A stretch of 8,256 nt of DNA, taken from Candidatus Kuenenia stuttgartensis. Its GTDB lineage: Bacteria > Bacteroidota > Bacteroidia > Flavobacteriales_D > Crocinitomicaceae. The stretch covers positions 1 through 8,256 of the forward strand of contig CALPRR020000106.1 of NCBI GenBank assembly GCA_943326025.2, given 5' to 3'. The notes beneath the pieces are model-generated. The model saw only the letters and a list, made by a program, of their open reading frames with translations. It was not told the DNA's origin and made no database searches. Made by a program: the position numbers and the translations under genes. Positions 1-6,986 of the stretch are shown piece after piece. Position 1 is the stretch's first letter. The number at the start of each line of letters is the position of its first letter.

Positions 1-1045
1 AAGAATCTTTTGAAATTACAGAACTGATAAATACACCCGTTTTATGAATAAAATCAACTTGTTCATTTTGTAACTTCTGATCAAACTCTGTTAATTGAAC
101 AAGTTCCTTAGATATATCTAAAATTTCTTTTTCTAATTGTCTAATCTTGGTCAATTGATCTTTGAAAACAACATATTTAGTATGTTCCTCTAATAATATT
201 AAAACTGCTTTGAATTGGTCTTTTTCAATTAACAACAAATCCCAATCTACTTTGAGATCTTGTTGTTTTTTTAAATTCAATTGAATTAATTGTTTAATAT
301 TCTTTTTTTCTTCTAATTCACCCTTTAGAGCCTGCTGAGAATTTAAAATTGGCGTCTTAGAACTTATTTGAACTTGAATCTCTTCTATTTCTTCATTTGT
401 CAACAACACCGTTTCCATTCTTATCTTTTGATCTGAAACAGCTTTTTCTGCAGATTTAAATTTTAGAAAAGCAGCCCTCCCAATTGTTCTATAAATCGAC
501 GTGCCTGTAATATCTTCTAACAATTGATTTCTTTCATCCCTTTTTGCCAATAACAATTTTGAAAACTGGCCTTGCGCCAAAATCATCGATTGAACAAATT
601 GCTCATAGTTCAAACCTATAATCCCCTCATTTTCTTTCGGAACTTGAGATATACTGCTTGAAATAATTGTATTATTATTAGTTACATCTGTTAATATATG
701 TAAACGTTCGGTTAAAGTATTGTTTCGTGTTTTTTTGATTGACCAACTAGAGCGATAGAGATTTTCATTTACCAAATATTCAACTTCTGCATAACAATCA
801 TCTGTATTTTTAGTCAACACAACCCCTTCCTCTTCAATTACTTTTTTAGAAATCGAAGCAGAAATTCTAGGTATTCTATTAAATAACGCCAATGTTATCA
901 CATCCAAAATAGTCGATTTGCCTGCTCCTGTTGGGCCAGTAATAACAAATAAACCCGCCTCTCCAAGTGGCCCATTCGCAAAGTCAATAGTATGTTCTCC
1001 TTTTAAGGAATGTATGTTTTTTAATTTTACTTGACAGATTTTCAT
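1..1045 (-). CDS. sbcC: SbcC, exonuclease ATPase subunit (N-terminal part, runs off left edge)
   Basis: This is the ATPase half of the SbcCD (Mre11-Rad50 type) complex, which opens DNA hairpins and processes blocked or double-strand ends in the cytoplasm. The frame is open from the ATG at 1045 to the window edge, giving 348 codons. SbcC proteins are usually about 1000 residues, so the second half of the coiled coil, the zinc hook and the C-terminal ATPase lobe lie outside. Visible features are an N-terminal beta strand (MKICQVKLKNIHSLKG), a Walker A loop GPTGAGKST at residues 37-45, and the family's Q-loop segment ILAQGQF at 155-161. After it comes KRDERNQLLEDITG (168-181), typical of SbcC. 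From about residue 185 the sequence is Lys/Glu/Gln-rich with spaced leucines, as expected for the ascending coiled coil. The ATG follows the sbcD stop codon after a single base, which fixes the start and suggests translational coupling. Identification rests on motifs and on the neighbour. Confidence 0.93.
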   Translation of the reverse strand, partial: MKICQVKLKNIHSLKGEHTIDFANGPLGEAGLFVITGPTGAGKSTILDVITLALFNRIPRISASISKKVIEEEGVVLTKNTDDCYAEVEYLVNENLYRSSWSIKKTRNNTLTERLHILTDVTNNNTIISSSISQVPKENEGIIGLNYEQFVQSMILAQGQFSKLLLAKRDERNQLLEDITGTSIYRTIGRAAFLKFKSAEKAVSDQKIRMETVLLTNEEIEEIQVQISSKTPILNSQQALKGELEEKKNIKQLIQLNLKKQQDLKVDWDLLLIEKDQFKAVLILLEEHTKYVVFKDQLTKIRQLEKEILDISKELVQLTEFDQKLQNEQVDFIHKTGVFISSVISKDS

Positions 1046-1046
1046 A

Positions 1047-2264
1047 TTAAAGAGTTGTATTCGATTGATTTAAATCTTCTAACAAATCGCGAAATGCATT
1101 CATCAATTCACTTTGATCTTCGATAGACTCGTCTTGGGCTAATCTTTTTTGAAATAATTCAATCGGTGTAAAATCAGCTATTCCTTCTCCATTTTTTAAT
1201 AAATCAGAAGTCCCCTTTCTTTTATTTTTGAATTCTATTTTTCCTTTCAAAAGCTCAATTCCTTCAAAACTTTCTTCTGACAACAATTGTTCTAATACTT
1301 GAATGCTTTCAATGTTTTCATTTTCCTCAACAACAATTAATTCCGCTAAATCAGACAACACAGAAACTTTTTGGTAATTATCTAGTTTATTTTTAATATC
1401 TAAAATTGAACCTTTTAAGGTAATCAACTTTCGAAAAACAGGTATTTCAATTGGATCAATTTTCACTTTCCCATTATCAAAATCGACGATTACAACTTGC
1501 TTCTTATCTGACTTTTCACTAAAACTCATCGGAATAGGTGAACCACAATAACGAATATGATCACTACCGACTATTTGAGGGCGATGTATGTGTCCTAAAG
1601 CAACATAATTCGCTTTATCTCCAAAAACATTTGCTTCTATACTCGCTTGATTTCCTATTTGAATTTCCCTTTCACTTTCTGAAATCGATACACCTTGCAC
1701 AAACAAATGTCCCATCATCACAAAGGGTAGATTTGAAAAATTCGCAGAATAATAAGAATTTATAGATTCAAAATAGTTTCTCAAACCAATTCGCATTTGG
1801 GAAATTTTATCATCATATGTTTCTCCTGCAACAGATTGACGAATATCTTTATCTCTCAGATATGGAACAGCAGCAATTACTAGTCTTTCATCATTCTTTT
1901 CAACCTCAATAAACAATTCAGAAATCTCAACTGGAGCCCCTCCAACAATTTTAACATCTAAAATTTCCAATAACTCTTTTGGGGCATTTAAAACTTGAAC
2001 CGAATCATGATTTCCTCCTGTTAGAACAACTTTGCAATCTAATTTTACCATTCGTTTTAAAAACAAATAATATTGTCTCATAGCTTGTTGAGAAGGATTG
2101 GCTTGATCAAAAAGATCTCCAGACATCAATAATACATCTATTGATTGTTTTTCAATTAGCTCAATTAACCAATCAAAAAACATATTCATATCCTCTGAAA
2201 AATCAATTCTTGAAAGTTGCTTTCCAATGTGCCAATCGGAAGTATGTAGAATTTTTATACTCAT
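1047..2264 (-). CDS. sbcD: SbcD, Mre11-type nuclease subunit of SbcCD
   Basis: This is the metallophosphoesterase nuclease partner of SbcC, a Mn-dependent enzyme that cleaves DNA ends and hairpins. At 405 aa it matches normal SbcD length. All metal-binding motifs are present: D10 and H12 in HTSDWHIGK, D50 in SGDLFD, N85-H86-D87 in GGNHDS, H186 in MGHLF, and H225/H227 in ALGHIHRPQ. The phosphoesterase core covers about residues 1-270. The C-terminal part (about 275-405) is Glu/Lys-rich and would contain the capping domain and the segment that docks on the SbcC coiled-coil base. The ATG is preceded by an A/T-rich stretch without a Shine-Dalgarno sequence, which is common in Bacteroidota. It lies 58 bp after the upstream secreted-protein gene and 1 bp before sbcC, in the usual D-then-C order. 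I saw no convincing promoter in the 58-bp gap, so transcription may come from upstream. Nothing looks damaged. Confidence 0.96.
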   Translation of the reverse strand: MSIKILHTSDWHIGKQLSRIDFSEDMNMFFDWLIELIEKQSIDVLLMSGDLFDQANPSQQAMRQYYLFLKRMVKLDCKVVLTGGNHDSVQVLNAPKELLEILDVKIVGGAPVEISELFIEVEKNDERLVIAAVPYLRDKDIRQSVAGETYDDKISQMRIGLRNYFESINSYYSANFSNLPFVMMGHLFVQGVSISESEREIQIGNQASIEANVFGDKANYVALGHIHRPQIVGSDHIRYCGSPIPMSFSEKSDKKQVVIVDFDNGKVKIDPIEIPVFRKLITLKGSILDIKNKLDNYQKVSVLSDLAELIVVEENENIESIQVLEQLLSEESFEGIELLKGKIEFKNKRKGTSDLLKNGEGIADFTPIELFQKRLAQDESIEDQSELMNAFRDLLEDLNQSNTTL

Positions 2265-2322
2265 TTTATATATTGAGGAATAATCAATACATAAATTTAA
2301 TAAAAGATTTAGGATTATATCT

Positions 2323-4107
2323 TTACTTTTTTGACTTCTTCTTATTTGGTTTACCTTCCATTAAATTCAAAACACTTAAATCTCCTTTTCCATATTTTGT
2401 ATTCCCACTTAAAACAGAATAATATATTGTTGGTACAAGTAAGACATTAGCAATATTCCAAACTACTTTTTGTTTCACGATCATCTTATTAAAATAGAAT
2501 GCGTCGTCAAAAGTTTTCACTGATTTTACATCTACATATTTTTTATCATCTTCTAAAACATCTTCTCCATTCACGGGAAAGGTGTATTTTTTTGGTCTTC
2601 CACTATTCGGATCGAAAATAGCATACTCAATAATTTCTTTATTATCAACAGCTTTATCTTCCATTTCTTCCTGACCGTAAATAACATAAAATTTATTAAA
2701 TTTTTGAATGATATTTAAATCTGTGATATCTGTACCATTATACGTAATACTCCTATCAATGCTAGATGTCCACATTATTTGTCCATTTTCAGAAAATCGA
2801 ATTGCAGAAACATTATTTTTTTCACAATAAAAATCTGTTTTATATTCATTTCTACCATCCAATCCACTTGAGCTAGTAATTTCGTTATAATTATATTTTC
2901 GAGTGAAAAACAACACTACACTTTTATCTTCCATCAAAAAAATATTTTCGATATCAAATCTTGTATTAAGTTCCTCTTCTGTAAGTTGTTTGATCGGGTC
3001 CTTCGAATTTTTTCTTCCTCCTTTACTTTTAGGGAATAATTTATTTAAAGAAGACTTTTCAAAATAGGTATATTTCAAAGGATTATTAACCAAAGTATCA
3101 TTATCAACTTCAGTGTAAAAAATTCCTTGCTTATCAACACCTGATGGATCTTTTTGTAAATCTCCAAAAAAACCATACAACCTTGTTTTAGATGAAGTTA
3201 CAATAAAATTAAAATCCGTAATTATTTTTTTATTGTCTTTCAACTCAATACAAATCTGCTTCTTTAGAGTGGGATTAACAACCATTACAAGTAAAGATGA
3301 CTTTAATCTTTTATTATACTTAATAACTTGATCCTCTTTTGAAATTGAAATTTTAGAACGAATATAAATATTCCCATCATTTCCAAGTTCATATACCCCA
3401 TATTGACCATTCAAATGTAATTCACTATTTATTGGGAAAACAACTCTATCCTTATTTTTAGTAACTAATTGACTATTTAAAACTTGATAATTAAAAACAC
3501 ATGTTTTATCTTTTTCATAAATCTCTGAACCAATTACGATTCCACCATTTTCTTTATTCGAAAATACAACAAGTGTAGTTGGGCTAAAATCTGACTGTCT
3601 CTCATCAACAGGTTGACTTGAACTATAAATTTGAGTTAAAGATTTATCTCTTTCCAATCCCACTTTAAATGACTCAACATAAAGGATTTCAGTTTTAAGT
3701 GAATCTGTGTTTATCAACTTCTTCCAAAAAACCAATACTCGATCATTTAAGACTATTGTTTTGAAATAATTTAAGGCGTCATAGTCTTTTTTTGAACTTT
3801 TATTTTCTGCAAAGCCCTTCAAATTAACAAAAGCTGTTTCAGCCATTGTCTTTTTATTATGAGCGATTAGTTTAACTTTTTCATTTGAGTGTAATTTACT
3901 TTTAGCATAATTTACATTTAATGAGTAAATAAATTGATCATTCGAATTAATAAATCCATTAAAAAAACCATCTTTATTATTTGCATATTTATATTGATCA
4001 GACCAGCTAAATTCAAAATACTGAGCAAAAGAGGAACTTGAAATTAATAAAACTAAAATCAAGAAGATACATTTAGAAAACGATACTAACTTATTGTAAT
4101 TATTCAT
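2323..4107 (-). CDS. Secreted protein of unknown function, probably beta-rich
   Basis: I do not recognise a named family. The 594-aa product begins with a clear Sec signal peptide: N4/K6 in the short polar N-region, a hydrophobic core at about residues 13-22 (CIFLILVLLI), then SSSSFAQ with probable cleavage after A28. No lipoprotein cysteine follows, so the mature protein is probably periplasmic or surface-exposed. The mature part is made of short alternating hydrophobic strands. Segments such as GVDKQGIFYTEVD (about 323-335), IENIFLMEDKSVVLFF (386-401) and IRFSENGQIMWTSSI (436-450) recall uncharacterised Bacteroidota secreted proteins with repeated strand-turn-strand units reporting an '...nG.i.W...' motif. 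That resemblance is from memory and is only an inference. A hydrophobic segment (548-566) and a lysine-rich tail (KPNKKKSKK) end the protein. It starts 46 bp after the OmpA-family gene on the same strand, which suggests a shared envelope role. The ATG at 4107 is the only start that keeps the signal peptide intact. Confidence 0.85.
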   Translation of the reverse strand: MNNYNKLVSFSKCIFLILVLLISSSSFAQYFEFSWSDQYKYANNKDGFFNGFINSNDQFIYSLNVNYAKSKLHSNEKVKLIAHNKKTMAETAFVNLKGFAENKSSKKDYDALNYFKTIVLNDRVLVFWKKLINTDSLKTEILYVESFKVGLERDKSLTQIYSSSQPVDERQSDFSPTTLVVFSNKENGGIVIGSEIYEKDKTCVFNYQVLNSQLVTKNKDRVVFPINSELHLNGQYGVYELGNDGNIYIRSKISISKEDQVIKYNKRLKSSLLVMVVNPTLKKQICIELKDNKKIITDFNFIVTSSKTRLYGFFGDLQKDPSGVDKQGIFYTEVDNDTLVNNPLKYTYFEKSSLNKLFPKSKGGRKNSKDPIKQLTEEELNTRFDIENIFLMEDKSVVLFFTRKYNYNEITSSSGLDGRNEYKTDFYCEKNNVSAIRFSENGQIMWTSSIDRSITYNGTDITDLNIIQKFNKFYVIYGQEEMEDKAVDNKEIIEYAIFDPNSGRPKKYTFPVNGEDVLEDDKKYVDVKSVKTFDDAFYFNKMIVKQKVVWNIANVLLVPTIYYSVLSGNTKYGKGDLSVLNLMEGKPNKKKSKK

Positions 4108-4153
4108 ATAAAAACTGAAGAATTGTAAATATATAACCTCTAAATTTCACTAA

Positions 4154-6469
4154 TTATTTAGCCGTTTTAACTAATTTGATTTCCACCTTTCTATCTGCCT
4201 GTTTCATTTCCTCTGTGTAAGAACCTTTATGAATAGATTTTGTTTCCCCATAATAATAAATCGAGATATTCTTTTCATCAAATTTATAGAAATCAACTAA
4301 TTTTCGCTTAATCGTTTCCGCTCGTTTTTTAGACAGAATTAAATTATAATCCAATGAGCCATCTTGATCAGTGTATCCAATCAAAACAATTGTTAAACTC
4401 TCATTTTTAGGAAACGCTTTAGTAAACTTATCTAATTTAAGCTGCTCTTTATCTGTTAATGTAGCTTGATCAACATCGAAAAACACATCTAAATCTTTGA
4501 TAATATTTTTGTCAGCTAAAATTGTTGCCATTTCTTCTTTAGAAGTCACCATTTGCTTTCTTAAATCAATCGTAGGATTATCTTTCACCTGCTGACCAGT
4601 ATTGTTCGCATCTTTCTTTTCTTTTTCATTTTGAAGTTTCACTTTTTCAATGTTTGAAGAATCGATTGGACATCCATTGTTATAAACAGATCCTGAAACA
4701 CCAGGACAACGATCTAAATTATTAGAAACACCATCGCCATCATCATCTAAACAACAACCATGATTTTCAAAAGGACAACCATTATTCAACTCAATTCCAG
4801 GAACATCAGGACAACGGTCAGCTGCATCAATTACACCATCTTTATCTTTATCCGGACAACCATAATGAATTCCTAACCCTTTGTCATCTGGACACATATC
4901 ATTCATATCAACGATACCATCTTCATCTCTGTCAGGACATCCTCTTGTACCAATAGGACCTTTGTCATAAATACAATTATCTTCTTTATCTATTATACCA
5001 TCTCCATCAGTATCTGGACAACCATTGAATTCCGCTAAACCTGGATCATAAGGACAATTATCTTTGCCATCCGAAATTTTATCAAAATCCCTATCTTCTG
5101 GAACTTTGTAAAAGACATTATAAGAAATACCTGTATAAAAATTTCTAACCAAAGAAGCTTTTTGCCCCCACAACATTGCTAGGTTATTAGAACCTGCAAA
5201 AATTGTTAATTTTTTATACTCAAAACGACCAGCAGCTCCAGCATAAAACTTTCCATTACCCATATGGGATAACGGCAATAAAATTGACCATTTATTTTTC
5301 TCAATTCTAGGTGTTACTGTCTGAATAAAAAAGTAACCTATTTTAGTTTTATCATTTTTTAAACTTAAAGGAAATGAAACATTGTAACTAACATAAAAAT
5401 TCCTTTTAACATTTAAATCAAAACTAGCATGAAGCGAAGTAGGTAAATTCATTCTGAATTTAGATTCTTGATTAGCTGATTTTGAACTATTATTTTGCAT
5501 ACTATCTTTAATCGAAGTAAAAGGAAAACTGATTAAAGTGTTTACATCTACAATATTCTGTACACCTGTTGTAAAGGAAGGATTTACAAAATTATGATAA
5601 ATAGTGTCTTTCATATATCTAACCCATCCAATATCAGTAATAGAACCTGAAATCTTCCATTTATATTTATTGATGTCATACCTAACATTTCGTTTTGCCC
5701 CATCCATTTCATAATATTGATCTTCATAATTTGGTCTAAACTCATATGTAAAACCCAAATCTAAACCTAGACCTCTATTTTTATACTTCAATTGATCCTT
5801 TGAATAGCTTCTACCAAAATCAGCATCAACATCAGTCATTTTGACTTGAGAATTTGAACTATCCACAAAATATTCATTACCACTATTTACATATAAATAT
5901 TTTGAATCAGTGCCATTTAGAATCTTAATAGAACCTCCAACTTTTAAGAATGTTGATTGACGATCAAAAATAGTTCGTGCATATGTGAAATTATGTTCAG
6001 TAAAATTCATTGATGTAATAGCAAGGCCTGCCATACTTTGTTGAGAATTCAATATGTTTTTTTTATAATCTTCTACTGAATTTTGAGACCAAACAGTAGG
6101 CAAACCAACTAAATTATCAAACGACCTTATTCGAAATGAATAAGCTAAAGCATTTTGATGATTTAGCTCAAATTTTATATTTAATAAATCATTTGTTCGA
6201 TAACTATTTTTATAACCATTCTTTTTTGTTGCAATGTATTTTGAATCAGTTCCATAAAAAATATAATCTTGAGAACAAAAATTACTAATTCTAGAAAGGT
6301 TAGTATTTGTACTAATAGCGAATTTTGTCTTTGAATCAACAATTGATGAAGGATTATAAGAAGCTAAATTAGAACTTACAAAATTATCTGATACTATACC
6401 AGTGTATGCTTGTTGAGCAGAGAGATTAATTGAAATTATTAGAGTTATAATTAGGGAAATAATTCTCAT
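4154..6469 (-). CDS. Outer-membrane OmpA-family protein with barrel-like N-terminus and TSP3 repeats
   Basis: This 771-aa envelope protein probably links the outer membrane to peptidoglycan. It has a signal peptide (hydrophobic residues 3-16, then SAQQ, cleavage near residue 18 or 19). Residues about 20-450 form a barrel-like region of alternating aromatic/polar strands. Its opening, SNLASYNPSSIVDSKTKFAI, resembles the DUF5723-type N-terminus seen in Bacteroidota OmpA proteins. Residues 459-601 are five calcium-binding thrombospondin type 3 units of the form DxDxDG..D..D.CP...G.....GCP. A charged linker (602-650) leads to an OmpA C-terminal domain (about 655-768). That domain carries the peptidoglycan-binding signature GYTDQDGSLDYN...LSKKRAE (698-717), with the key Asp (D701) and Arg (R716) present. 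The gene heads the minus-strand block and has a candidate promoter about 50 bp upstream. The DUF assignment is a recollection; the TSP3 and OmpA calls are firm. There is no sign of a frameshift. Confidence 0.93.
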   Translation of the reverse strand: MRIISLIITLIISINLSAQQAYTGIVSDNFVSSNLASYNPSSIVDSKTKFAISTNTNLSRISNFCSQDYIFYGTDSKYIATKKNGYKNSYRTNDLLNIKFELNHQNALAYSFRIRSFDNLVGLPTVWSQNSVEDYKKNILNSQQSMAGLAITSMNFTEHNFTYARTIFDRQSTFLKVGGSIKILNGTDSKYLYVNSGNEYFVDSSNSQVKMTDVDADFGRSYSKDQLKYKNRGLGLDLGFTYEFRPNYEDQYYEMDGAKRNVRYDINKYKWKISGSITDIGWVRYMKDTIYHNFVNPSFTTGVQNIVDVNTLISFPFTSIKDSMQNNSSKSANQESKFRMNLPTSLHASFDLNVKRNFYVSYNVSFPLSLKNDKTKIGYFFIQTVTPRIEKNKWSILLPLSHMGNGKFYAGAAGRFEYKKLTIFAGSNNLAMLWGQKASLVRNFYTGISYNVFYKVPEDRDFDKISDGKDNCPYDPGLAEFNGCPDTDGDGIIDKEDNCIYDKGPIGTRGCPDRDEDGIVDMNDMCPDDKGLGIHYGCPDKDKDGVIDAADRCPDVPGIELNNGCPFENHGCCLDDDGDGVSNNLDRCPGVSGSVYNNGCPIDSSNIEKVKLQNEKEKKDANNTGQQVKDNPTIDLRKQMVTSKEEMATILADKNIIKDLDVFFDVDQATLTDKEQLKLDKFTKAFPKNESLTIVLIGYTDQDGSLDYNLILSKKRAETIKRKLVDFYKFDEKNISIYYYGETKSIHKGSYTEEMKQADRKVEIKLVKTAK
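4667..5095 (-). repeat. Five thrombospondin type 3 repeat units within the OmpA-family gene
   Basis: The encoded units are residues 459-485, 486-512, 513-539, 540-566 and 575-601. Each is exactly 27 residues (81 bp). In every unit the two cysteines are 12 residues apart: C472/C484, C499/C511, C526/C538, C553/C565 and C588/C600. An 8-residue insert (567-574, FENHGCCL) with an adjacent cysteine pair separates units 4 and 5. Unit 1 is the most degenerate in its Asp ligands (DRDFDKISDGKDN), and unit 2 has CI instead of CP. Such units are known to bind Ca2+ and form a rigid stalk. Confidence 0.92.
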
Positions 6470-6515
6470 GATTTATTTTAATTAATGAAAAGCAAGATAA
6501 CAAAATAGCTACACA

Positions 6516-6549
6516 CAAAATTAATTAAAAAATTAAATTGATTGAACAA
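6516..6549 (-). promoter_or_regulatory. Candidate promoter for the minus-strand block
   Basis: Read on the minus strand, TAATTTTG (6523-6516) is a perfect match to the Bacteroidota -7 element TAnnTTTG. A TTG (6549-6547) lies 23 bp upstream as a possible -33 element, a slightly long spacing. This TTG sits inside a small dyad, GATTG-AA-CAATC (6540-6551), that could be an operator or chance. It would give a leader of roughly 40 nt before the OmpA-family ATG. The A/T-rich context makes such matches easy to find, so confidence is moderate. Confidence 0.45.
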
Positions 6550-6610
6550 TCCTATTTTTAATTTCAAAATGAAATAAGTTTAATGAAAAATAATTAGAAT
6601 AAGTAGAAAT

Positions 6611-6640
6611 AAAAAAAACTCCTGAAAATCACGAGGTTTT
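6611..6640. terminator. Imperfect terminator-like hairpin
   Basis: A run of A residues, then AAAACTCCTG, a 5-nt AAAAT loop, and CACGAGGTTTT form an imperfect stem with one C-C mismatch and one bulged G. The flanking A tract and T tract would let it act on either strand. Both neighbouring genes point away from it, so it would terminate no gene in this window. It could be a relic of a lost gene, a barrier to read-through, or chance. Confidence 0.25.
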
Positions 6641-6758
6641 AAAATTAAAAGTGATCCCAATGAGAGAAAGTTCGAACAAAATACTTGAAAACATTTTTTC
6701 GATTTTGAATTTTACGAAAGAATGAGAAGCAGTATGAAAATGATGAAAAAAACAAAAT

Positions 6759-6803
6759 GGGAAACATTCTGATTCTGTTTCCCGTTCTGATTTTGTGATC
6801 CCG
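6759..6803. repeat. Overlapping inverted and imperfect tandem repeat cluster
   Basis: GGGAAAC (6759-6765) and GTTTCCC (6777-6783) form a perfect 7-bp inverted repeat with an 11-nt loop. Overlapping it are two imperfect tandem units, TTCTGATTCTGTTTCCCG (6767-6784) and TTCTGATTTTGTGATCCCG (6785-6803). The octamer GTGATCCC inside the second unit also occurs at 6651-6658. The position 5' of an integrase suggests an attachment or recombinase-binding region, but no partner copy is visible in the window. Confidence 0.5.
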
Positions 6804-6924
6804 TTTGGAATAATTTAACAAATTAACACAACACTTAAAAACGCTTTAAAACACCTATTTATCAATGATTTAATCAAATCACCACTTATTTAAACTTGTT
6901 TTAATTTCTTTTATATCTCAAATT

Positions 6925-6948
6925 GTTTGACCTAATGTTTGACCTAAT
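6925..6948 (+). repeat. Perfect 12-bp tandem repeat upstream of the integrase
   Basis: GTTTGACCTAAT occurs twice with no gap (6925-6936 and 6937-6948). The second copy supplies the TTTG that could serve as the -33 element of the integrase promoter. A perfect back-to-back 12-mer containing GACC is unlikely to be just low-complexity A/T sequence. Plausible roles are an arm-type site for the integrase N-terminal domain or an operator controlling its expression. Confidence 0.75.
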
Positions 6949-6971
6949 TTATTCTTTTTATCCTATATTTG
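6938..6971 (+). promoter_or_regulatory. Candidate integrase promoter
   Basis: TATATTTG (6964-6971) matches the Bacteroidota -7 consensus TAnnTTTG exactly. TTTG (6938-6941) lies 22 bp upstream as the -33 element, within the second copy of the 12-bp repeat. Transcription would begin around 6976-6979, leaving only about 10 nt before the ATG at 6987. The overlap with the repeat means that a protein binding there would block this promoter. Confidence 0.55.
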
Positions 6972-6986
6972 TTTATATTTATAAAT

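Larger units (their letters stand above)
6470..6986. other. Non-coding divergent intergenic region between the OmpA-family gene and the integrase
   Basis: About 517 bp without a credible gene and with no tRNA cloverleaf that I could find. It is extremely A/T-rich. It holds the candidate promoters of both flanking genes, an imperfect hairpin at 6611-6640, a short palindrome (ATTTCA-AAA-TGAAAT, 6561-6575), a repeat cluster at 6759-6803 that is richer in G/C than its surroundings, and a perfect 12-bp tandem repeat at 6925-6948. The stretch 6806-6920 shows nothing beyond A/T-rich sequence. The repeats lie on the integrase side, which fits recombinase-binding DNA or integrase regulation, but this is an inference. 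Confidence 0.7.

Noticed and set aside
1538..1765. 75-aa plus-strand frame
   Set aside because: It lies entirely inside sbcD on the opposite strand, has no recognisable motif, and sbcD is clearly real.
2141..2422. 93-aa plus-strand frame
   Set aside because: It spans the antisense of the sbcD start, the short gap and the end of the secreted-protein gene; its Phe/Leu-rich composition is typical of antisense to Lys-rich coding DNA.
6561..6575. Palindrome ATTTCA-AAA-TGAAAT
   Set aside because: A six-base A/T-rich dyad is expected by chance in such sequence, and it lies upstream of the candidate promoter without other support.
6660..6770. Two tiny frames, a 21-codon one from 6660 and a 16-codon one from 6722, with a stop-start overlap
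   Set aside because: They are short and have no ribosome-binding or family signal. Overlaps of this kind are frequent by chance in A/T-rich DNA.
6785..6810. Stretch GTGATCCCGTTTGGAATA resembling a tRNA T-arm and acceptor end (possible tRNA attachment remnant)
   Set aside because: The T-loop consensus GGTTCGAATCC is not matched and no tRNA body lies beside it, so the likeness is too weak to call.
6470..6986. CRISPR array or non-coding RNA
   Set aside because: No regularly spaced repeats are present, only two tandem pairs, and no conserved RNA structure could be recognised.
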